From positions 1 through 10,803 of the forward strand of contig CAYLRW010000054.1 of NCBI GenBank assembly GCA_964386405.1: a stretch of DNA of 10,803 nucleotides, given 5' to 3'. This document shows, piece after piece, positions 6,833 through 10,803 of this stretch. Position 1 is the first letter of the stretch; the number at the start of each line of letters is the position of its first letter. The translations under genes were made by a program, and so were the position numbers. This DNA comes from RZYP01 sp964386405. Lineage in GTDB: Bacteria; Bacillota; Negativicutes; Acidaminococcales; Acidaminococcaceae. The notes beneath the pieces were generated by a model. That model was not told where the DNA came from, did not search any database, and saw only the letters and a program-made list of their open reading frames with translations.

Positions 6833-7717
6833 TTATTGATTAATCCTGGTCCTGATCAGCTCCATAAAACTCTTGATGGCAGGAGAGAGCCATTTATCCT
6901 TGTGATAAACCACCTGGGTGTACATGCCAAAATCGATGCCGCTCCAGGGAAGTTCCACCAACATATTAGCCTTTATTTCTTTTTCTACATAGATTCTCGG
7001 CAAAATTGCCAGCCCCAACCCGCTCATGACAAACTGCTTAATAGCTTCGATATTTTTCACTTTCAAATATGACCGTGGTTTGATTTCACTGCTGCTTAGC
7101 AGTTCTTCAATGTAGCTGCGATAGGCACAGCCTTCTTGCGTAACGATAAAATCCGAAGCTGCGAAATCAGCAACATGTACCTCGGAAAGAAGCGTTAAAG
7201 GATGGTCTACAGGAGCTATGAGCGCCATCGGTTCCGGACACAATATCTCTACAGCAAGATGCGGATATAGTATCTCACCTGATAAAACAACGGCAATGTC
7301 GACGATATTGTCTTTGAGATCCGCGCTAAACTTTGCCATATCACCGAATTTCAATTCAATCTCAATTGAAGGAAACTCTTTGCGGAACTCCTTGAGCAAA
7401 AGCGGCAGACGCACTACTGAAAAAGTTTCGCTCACGCCGATGACAATCTTGCTAAAGTCAGGTTTCTCCATAATCGACTGCGTCGCCTCATCCCGCAGTT
7501 TCAAAATTCTTTCCGCATAGACAATAAACTGCTCACCCTTATGCGTCAAGCGCACGCGATGTCCCAAGCGCTCAAATAATTTGCACTTTAGCTGCCGCTC
7601 CAACGCTTGTATGTGAGCTGTCAAAGTCGGCTGCGTATACCCCAGATTTTCTGCGGCCTGGGCAAAGCTGCCTGCATTGTTAATTGCTATTAATGTTTCC
7701 AGTTGTCTGAACTCCAT
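6833..7717 (-). CDS. LysR family transcriptional regulator
   Basis: This 294-aa cytoplasmic DNA-binding protein has the LysR layout. The N-terminal winged HTH (2-61) has the pattern F..L.TLI...AGSFA.AAE.LGYTQPTLT.HI.ALE, then a linker helix, then a periplasmic-binding-like co-inducer domain (about 90-290) with FPSIEIELKFGD and GLGLAILPR. The start at 7715-7717 (MEFRQLETL) is chosen because AGAGG is eight bases away; the ATG two codons upstream would be only two bases from it. It is divergent from the quinone oxidoreductase gene, and LysR proteins typically control their divergent neighbour, so the inducer may be a quinone or electrophile; that is inference. The stop is followed by two GTCTGCAAA repeats (6801-6809 and 6824-6832, the second abutting the stop codon). 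Confidence 0.93.
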   Translation of the reverse strand: MEFRQLETLIAINNAGSFAQAAENLGYTQPTLTAHIQALERQLKCKLFERLGHRVRLTHKGEQFIVYAERILKLRDEATQSIMEKPDFSKIVIGVSETFSVVRLPLLLKEFRKEFPSIEIELKFGDMAKFSADLKDNIVDIAVVLSGEILYPHLAVEILCPEPMALIAPVDHPLTLLSEVHVADFAASDFIVTQEGCAYRSYIEELLSSSEIKPRSYLKVKNIEAIKQFVMSGLGLAILPRIYVEKEIKANMLVELPWSGIDFGMYTQVVYHKDKWLSPAIKSFMELIRTRINQ

Positions 7718-7746
7718 CAGCATTACCTCTATAAAATATTTTTATC

Positions 7747-7768
7747 GTTTTAATCAAAACAATTGATT
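7747..7768. promoter_or_regulatory. Candidate LysR operator (ATC-N9-GAT) between lysR and qor
   Basis: AATCAA (7752-7757) and TTGATT (7763-7768) form an inverted repeat with a 5-base spacer, containing ATC-N9-GAT and the T-N11-A core typical of LysR sites. GTTTT-AATC-AAAAC (7747-7760) overlaps it. The TTGATT arm is also a plausible -35 box for the oxidoreductase, with CATAGT 17 bases on. The site is 30 bases from the lysR start and 72 from qor. Confidence 0.55.
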
Positions 7769-7839
7769 TTACAAATAAAAATTATCATAGTAAAGTTAAC
7801 ATAGCAATAAAAAGAATTTTTAATTTGGAGGAACAAATT

Positions 7840-8655
7840 ATGAAAATAGCTAAAAAAGTCTTGCTTGAGGAATTCGGCAGTCCTGATAATATGAAAATTG
7901 TATCTGTGGAACTATCTGCACCAGCCGCAGGCGAAGTGCAGCTAAAGCAAACAGCGATTGGTCTCAACTTCATTGATATTTACCAACGCAAAGGCGTCTA
8001 TCCGCTTCAACTGCCAACNNNNNNNNNNNNNNNNNNNNNNNNNNNNNNNNNNNNNNNNNNNNNNNNNNNNNNNNNNNNNNNNNNNNNNNNNNNNNNNNNN
8101 NNNNNNNNNNNNNNNNNNGCAGCCGCCGGCGGCGTTGGTCAAATACTCTGTCAGTGGGGCAAAGCCCTAGGTGCCTTCGTAATTGGCACTGCGGGATCAC
8201 CGGAAAAATGTGCAATCGCCAAAGCATGCGGCGCCGATATCGTCGTCGATTATTCCAAAGAAAACTGGGTAGAAACATTGCTGGCAGCAACCAACGGCAA
8301 AAAGGCGAATGTCGTCTATGATTCCGTCGGCAAAAATACTTTCTTGAAATCACTGGACTGTGCCGCCCAATTTGGTCTGGTTGTCTTATTCGGAGCTGCT
8401 TCTGGCCCGGCACCAGCTATCGACCCTGAATTGCTGAACAAAAAAGGCTGTCTCTTCCTTACCAGACCGTCTGTCTTCCCACACAACAGTGATCCCGCTG
8501 TTTTCCAGGCGAACGCCGCCGAAGTGTTTGAAGCAATTCGCACTGGCATTATCAAGCCTCATATTGGCAACAGATTTACACTATCCGATATTTCTGAGGC
8601 GCATAAGGCAGCAGAAGCCAGAGCAACAGAAGGCGCAACAATTATCATTCCTTAA
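7840..8655 (+). CDS. qor: NADPH:quinone oxidoreductase (QOR, zinc-free MDR family), interrupted by an assembly gap
   Basis: This soluble oxidoreductase would pass electrons from NAD(P)H to quinones. The N-terminal part (AIGLNFIDIYQRKGVYP, residues 39-55) matches the catalytic domain of E. coli Qor, and after the gap the AAAGGVG nucleotide-binding loop, ALGAFVIGTAGSPEK, VVYDSVGK and the C-terminal ATEGATIIIP follow the same order. The ATG at 7840 has GGAGG eight bases upstream; an upstream TTG would lie within that site. The 100 N bases are a placeholder: E. coli Qor has 88 residues plus one base between the flanks, so about 265 bases are missing, and 265 and 100 leave the same frame. The full protein would then be about 326 aa, near the usual 327. 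The gene looks richer in G+C than the A+T-rich flanks. It is divergent from lysR. Confidence 0.9.
   Translation: MKIAKKVLLEEFGSPDNMKIVSVELSAPAAGEVQLKQTAIGLNFIDIYQRKGVYPLQLPXXXXXXXXXXXXXXXXXXXXXXXXXXXXXXXXXXAAAGGVGQILCQWGKALGAFVIGTAGSPEKCAIAKACGADIVVDYSKENWVETLLAATNGKKANVVYDSVGKNTFLKSLDCAAQFGLVVLFGAASGPAPAIDPELLNKKGCLFLTRPSVFPHNSDPAVFQANAAEVFEAIRTGIIKPHIGNRFTLSDISEAHKAAEARATEGATIIIP
8019..8118. other. Assembly gap (100 N) inside qor
   Basis: Exactly 100 undetermined bases. The size is a typical scaffolding placeholder and not a measured length; comparison with the oxidoreductase family suggests about 265 bases. Confidence 0.99.
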
Positions 8656-8705
8656 AGACAGGTTTTTTCAGCATACGTGCTCCCAAAAGACTTGATTAAA
8701 TTTGG

Positions 8706-8711
8706 TATAAT
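8706..8711 (+). promoter_or_regulatory. Extended -10 promoter of the 57-aa protein gene
   Basis: TGG precedes a perfect TATAAT (8706-8711), an extended -10 element. The -35 region 17 bases upstream is poor. It lies 39 bases before the ATG at 8750, so the small gene is probably transcribed on its own and not only from qor. Confidence 0.6.
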
Positions 8712-8749
8712 ATAAACGTGCGTACCCGACACTATCACACGGAGAAGAG

Positions 8750-8923
8750 ATGACATCCATGGCGGAAAATACAGGTGAAGGATACCGTAAGGGTCCAGTT
8801 ACTAATCGCACACAAAATAAAGCACCAAACGGCAATCCAATTAAACGTGACACTACTACAGGAAGAATTATTGACCAGAAAACAACTCCAGGTGATTACA
8901 AAGGTATAAGACATGAAAAATAG
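8750..8923 (+). CDS. Small hydrophilic protein of unknown function (57 aa)
   Basis: This short gene runs from the ATG at 8750, with GGAG five bases upstream, to TAG at 8921-8923. A second in-frame ATG three codons on gives an alternative start (MAENTGEG). The protein is charged and rich in Thr, Lys, Gly and Asn, with no signal peptide or membrane segment and no cysteine. The pattern YRKGPVTNRTQ (12-22), KRDTTTGR (32-39) and YKGIRHEK at the end looks, from memory, like small uncharacterised proteins with KRDT.TG and KGVR.E motifs in other bacteria; no function is known to me. Dedicated promoter and terminator, and a sensible coding pattern, support a real gene. It lies 94 bases after qor. Confidence 0.7.
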   Translation: MTSMAENTGEGYRKGPVTNRTQNKAPNGNPIKRDTTTGRIIDQKTTPGDYKGIRHEK

Positions 8924-8928
8924 TTTAG

Positions 8929-8961
8929 CAAAATAGGCTACCTTAATGGTAGTCTATTTTG
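8929..8961 (+). terminator. Terminator of the 57-aa protein gene
   Basis: A 14-bp stem (8929-8942 with 8948-8961, one G-U) and a 5-base loop TTAAT end in TTTTG, starting five bases after the stop codon. Confidence 0.85.
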
Positions 8962-8969
8962 TGTAATAA

Positions 8970-8997
8970 AAAGCACTTACCGTTTGGTAAGTGCTTT
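8970..8997 (-). terminator. Terminator of the GNAT operon
   Basis: A perfect 12-bp stem (AAAGCACTTACC, 8970-8981, with 8986-8997) with a four-base loop is followed on the minus strand by TTATTAC. It starts one base beyond the GNAT stop codon. With the hairpin at 8929-8961 it separates the two convergent genes. Confidence 0.88.
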
Positions 8998-8998
8998 A

Positions 8999-9604
8999 TT
9001 ATAAGTATTTCAACATTTGAATTAAGTAAGTCCCACAGAAATCATCTAATTCGTCTCTATCAAGTTGCCTTTGTCCAAAATCATAAAACCCATTTGTTTT
9101 ATAAAATTCTTTTAAACGTTCTTTATCTTCACATTCGAGATATACAAACTTGCCTCCAACAATATTTTGGACTTCTTTTACTGTTTCACAAGCCAAACGC
9201 AAAAGTTCACTGCCGGTTATAAGATTAACATAATTTTTATTTTTACCAAGCTGGCCGATTAATAGTGCCGAAATATAATATGATTTGGTTTCTTCATTAT
9301 AGTGACCAAATTTGCTTAAGCGTCGCTGCATATTTTTACTAATTACACGTGAACTAGACTTTATTGCAATATATTTGTTCGCCAATGTAAAATATCCAAC
9401 CAATACTGGTTTATCTTTATAACTAGCAAATACTAAATGTGTTTGTGAGTAACCTTGTCTTGCAAATTCAATTGCCTTGACCAACAAGAAATTTTCTACA
9501 TCTTTATTCACTGGGCAAGAAAAATCGGAGAGAATATTTTTTACATACTCATCTCCGTACTGATTTAACAAATCCAGCAAATTCACTATTATAAAACCAT
9601 TCAT
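8999..9604 (-). CDS. GNAT-fold acetyltransferase-like protein, candidate toxin of a two-gene module
   Basis: This 201-aa protein has a GNAT-like core in its C-terminal two thirds: strands around THLVFASYKDKPVLVGYFTL (55-74), YYISALLIGQLG (109-120), then TGSELLRLACETVKEVQ (130-146) and GGKFVYLECEDKERLKEFYKTNGF (150-173), the classical ending of the fold. The acetyl-CoA loop (usually R/Q-x-x-G-x-G/A) is degenerate: only G131-S132 of the second half remains, after YVNLIT. The N-terminal 45 residues and the region 80-105 are extra compared with 150-175-aa GNAT toxins. The ATG at 9602-9604 overlaps the upstream stop by ATGA, and GGAGA is nine bases away. A toxin acting on charged tRNA, as TacT does, is inference from gene layout; an ordinary acetyltransferase is possible. 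Confidence 0.7.
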   Translation of the reverse strand: MNGFIIVNLLDLLNQYGDEYVKNILSDFSCPVNKDVENFLLVKAIEFARQGYSQTHLVFASYKDKPVLVGYFTLANKYIAIKSSSRVISKNMQRRLSKFGHYNEETKSYYISALLIGQLGKNKNYVNLITGSELLRLACETVKEVQNIVGGKFVYLECEDKERLKEFYKTNGFYDFGQRQLDRDELDDFCGTYLIQMLKYL

Positions 9605-9780
9605 TTTGCTGGCTCTCCAAACATTTTTACAATGTCTTCTTTGGAAGCAACTTTATATTTTTTTGAAATAGTTACTTTTTTTTCTTTAAATCCTTCTGCA
9701 TTCTCCAGCGCATTAATTAAAGCTAAACAGCCTTTTTTAGTTTTAATGTTAACAGTTTTTAAAATGCTTTTAGTGGCCAT
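9601..9780 (-). CDS. 59-aa Lys-rich protein upstream of GNAT, candidate antitoxin
   Basis: The small gene runs from the ATG at 9778-9780 to TGA at 9601-9603, overlapping the GNAT gene by four bases, so their translation is likely coupled. The protein begins MATKSILKTVNIKTKKG, then LALINALENAEG (19-30), KKVTISKKYKVASKEDIVKMFGEPAK at the end; it is very basic (about 13 Lys) with no cysteine cluster or membrane segment. It lacks the ribbon-helix-helix pattern of DUF1778 antitoxins that normally precede TacT/AtaT toxins. The AAAGG ribosome site is eleven bases from the ATG, slightly long. Its role as an antitoxin is inferred from order, size and overlap. I do not recognise a named family. Confidence 0.65.
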   Translation of the reverse strand: MATKSILKTVNIKTKKGCLALINALENAEGFKEKKVTISKKYKVASKEDIVKMFGEPAK

Positions 9781-9799
9781 AAGCCATCACGCCTTTCAC

Positions 9800-9822
9800 C
9801 TATAAAACTGTTTGTTTTATAG
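9800..9822 (-). promoter_or_regulatory. Perfect inverted repeat before the GNAT operon (operator candidate)
   Basis: CTATAAAAC (9800-9808) and GTTTTATAG (9814-9822) form a perfect 9-bp inverted repeat with a 5-base spacer, between the predicted promoter and the first gene. This is where an antitoxin-toxin complex would bind to autoregulate. It would also fold as an RNA hairpin. Confidence 0.5.
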
Positions 9823-9848
9823 ACACCTATTTTTGTATGTGCCTATAT

Positions 9849-9877
9849 AGTGTATCATGCAAAATGCTTTTGTTCAA
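9849..9877 (-). promoter_or_regulatory. Promoter of the GNAT operon
   Basis: On the minus strand TTGAAC (9872-9877) is followed after 17 bases by TACACT (9849-9854); both boxes are 4/6 matches. The predicted start near 9842 is 60 bases before the first ATG. Confidence 0.5.
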
Positions 9878-9883
9878 CTTTTT

Positions 9884-10117
9884 CTTAAGCTAATTTTATT
9901 CCTTATGCACACAAAGGTCAACAAAAATGTGTATATTTTCTTCTTTTTATACACACAAAAGCTGTTGCAACAAAGCCACTAGCTTTTTCATCTAATCATA
10001 TATGCAATATATAGCATTATGATATGTTATGTATTACTTGATAATAACACTATTTATACTACCAAGGTGGCTCTATTACTTATTAAAATGTGTCTCAGAA
10101 TGTGTCCTGGCATAAAA
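9884..10117. other. Gene-free A+T-rich stretch between the GNAT operon and tRNA-Ala
   Basis: No gene is visible. The stretch holds an 8-bp perfect inverted repeat TGTGTATA/TATACACA (9928-9935 with 9948-9955, 12-base T-rich spacer), a palindrome GTTGCAAC (9963-9970), AAAAGCT/AGCTTTT (9957-9963 with 9981-9987), and AATGTGTC twice (10087-10094 and 10099-10106). Confidence 0.6.
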
Positions 10118-10119
10118 AA

Positions 10120-10147
10120 ACGGCCGCCAGATTTCTCTGACAACCGT
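10120..10147 (-). terminator. Terminator after tRNA-Ala
   Basis: On the minus strand a 12-bp stem (four G-U pairs) closed by a GAAA tetraloop is followed by seven T residues. It begins ten bases after the tRNA 3' end. Confidence 0.9.
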
Positions 10148-10157
10148 ATATTTACTA

Positions 10158-10233
<76 letters not shown>

Positions 10234-10251
10234 ATTAGACTTACAAGTGAT

Positions 10252-10280
10252 ATTATAAAGTAATGCTATATTCTTGTCAA
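10252..10280 (-). promoter_or_regulatory. Perfect consensus promoter of tRNA-Ala
   Basis: TTGACA (10275-10280), 17 bases, TATAAT (10252-10257) on the minus strand, 18 bases before the tRNA 5' end. Confidence 0.95.
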
Positions 10281-10300
10281 CTCGCTTTTTGGGCAAAGAA

Positions 10301-10331
10301 AAAGCCTATCATTGTTCAAATAATAGGCTTT
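10301..10331 (-). terminator. Terminator of mop
   Basis: A 9-bp perfect stem (AAAGCCTAT, 10301-10309, with 10323-10331) and a 13-base loop are followed on the minus strand by TTCTTT. It starts 13 bases after the mop stop codon and ends just before the tRNA promoter. Confidence 0.85.
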
Positions 10332-10344
10332 AAAGCTATCTCGA

Positions 10345-10548
10345 TTATTTCAATACCATCATTTCAGTTGCCTTGACAAGAGCGGTTACTTTATCACCAG
10401 GTGCCAGGTTCAACTCTTCCGCACTGTCAACAGTAATAGCAGCAACTAATTCGGTTCCTTTGTGATCCATTACAACTTTTGCCATAACAGCACCTTTTAC
10501 GACTTCTTTTACTGTAGCTTCCAATTTGTTTCTTCCACTGATTTTCAT
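10345..10548 (-). CDS. mop: Molbindin: TOBE-domain molybdate/tungstate-binding protein (Mop)
   Basis: This 67-aa protein is a single Mop/TOBE domain that oligomerises and stores or buffers molybdate in the cytoplasm. It begins MKISGRNKLEATVKEV and contains KGTELVAAITVDSAEEL (30-46) and PGDKVTALVKATEMMVLK at the end. This is close to what I remember of Clostridium pasteurianum MopII, and the length fits. The ATG at 10546-10548 has AAGGAGGG upstream. It is a single-gene unit with its own promoter and terminator. It suggests that the host makes molybdenum or tungsten enzymes; the unidentified gene at the right edge might belong to the same pathway. Confidence 0.95.
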   Translation of the reverse strand: MKISGRNKLEATVKEVVKGAVMAKVVMDHKGTELVAAITVDSAEELNLAPGDKVTALVKATEMMVLK

Positions 10549-10582
10549 AAGTAATCCCTCCTTATGTTTCTTATTTACCTGT

Positions 10583-10611
10583 ATTGTACTTTCATCTTTT
10601 TAAAAAGGCAA
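10583..10611 (-). promoter_or_regulatory. Promoter of mop
   Basis: TTGCCT (10606-10611), 17 bases, TACAAT (10583-10588) on the minus strand, with a start near 10576 and a leader of about 28 bases. Further upstream, 10612-10747 holds no gene; GTGGAATTTACATTCAC (10679-10695) is a near-palindrome. I see no obvious ModE-type site. Confidence 0.65.
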
Positions 10612-10747
10612 GTAAACTTTTCGAAACATAATGACACAATACAACAATGTTAATATAGTTGCATTATTATTACATGAAGTGGAATTTACATTCACCATAC
10701 ACAGACTTTTTTATAGTTATTTTATTCCTATATCAGCCTGCATCTTG

Positions 10748-10803
10748 TTACTCTTCAATAAGGGAAGTCCAGCCATTTTCCTGCTTGACCTTGCCGTCTT
10801 TCA
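10748..10803 (-). CDS. C-terminal end of an unidentified protein (partial, right edge)
   Basis: Reading in from the right edge on the minus strand, one frame gives KDGKVKQENGWTSLIEE and then TAA at 10748-10750. The residue mix looks coding, and the other two minus frames are stop-interrupted or less protein-like. Only 17 codons are visible, so no family can be named. No clear terminator follows before the mop promoter. Confidence 0.5.
   Translation of the reverse strand, partial: KDGKVKQENGWTSLIEE

Noticed and set aside
7825..7839. Upstream TTG start for qor
   Set aside because: The TTG lies in the ribosome binding site itself; the ATG at 7840 is correctly spaced from it.
7942..8413. Open frames running across the N block on other strands or frames
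   Set aside because: They exist only because undetermined bases cannot contain stop codons.
10087..10106. Repeat unit of a CRISPR array
   Set aside because: Only two 8-base copies of AATGTGTC; no regularly spaced repeats exist anywhere in the window.

Overview
The window looks like chromosomal DNA from a low-GC, anaerobe-type Firmicute. The supports are an A+T-rich composition, strong AGGAGG-type ribosome binding sites, near-consensus sigma-A promoters, a cold-shock protein, and a 67-aa molbindin that matches what I remember of Clostridium pasteurianum MopII. A Negativicutes-type host is my best guess, but the window has no decisive marker. A 100-N assembly gap (8019-8118) interrupts one gene.

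Left part (1-3788): a two-gene minus-strand operon encodes a class V-fold PLP enzyme and, 19 bases downstream, a DAACS-family sodium/amino-acid symporter. It ends in a strong terminator at 82-117. An RpiR/MurR-type regulator with a SIS domain is transcribed divergently. The shared intergenic region carries two perfect palindromes and a good promoter. This reads as a self-regulated module that imports and breaks down one amino acid. Changed binding-site residues in the symporter argue against an acidic substrate.

Middle part (3789-6832): a minus-strand cold-shock gene has a long leader and an unusual structured region after its stop codon. Next comes a minus-strand amt-glnK operon (ammonium channel, then its P-II regulator). 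The only consensus promoter upstream of amt lies about 240 bases before the start codon, and two terminator-like hairpins sit between them, which suggests transcription attenuation.

Right-middle (6833-8961): a LysR regulator is divergent from a quinone oxidoreductase (qor-like) gene, with an ATC-N9-GAT operator between them. The oxidoreductase holds the assembly gap. Then follows a 57-aa conserved-looking small protein with its own promoter and terminator.

Right part (8970-10803): a minus-strand pair, a 59-aa Lys-rich protein overlapping a 201-aa GNAT-fold protein by ATGA, has the layout of a toxin-antitoxin operon, but neither partner matches the classical RHH/TacT type. It is followed by an A+T-rich gene-free stretch, a tRNA-Ala(GGC) with a perfect promoter and terminator, the molbindin gene mop, and the last 17 codons of an unidentified gene at the right edge. 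The most interesting candidates are the GNAT pair, the amt leader and the altered symporter with its PLP-enzyme partner.
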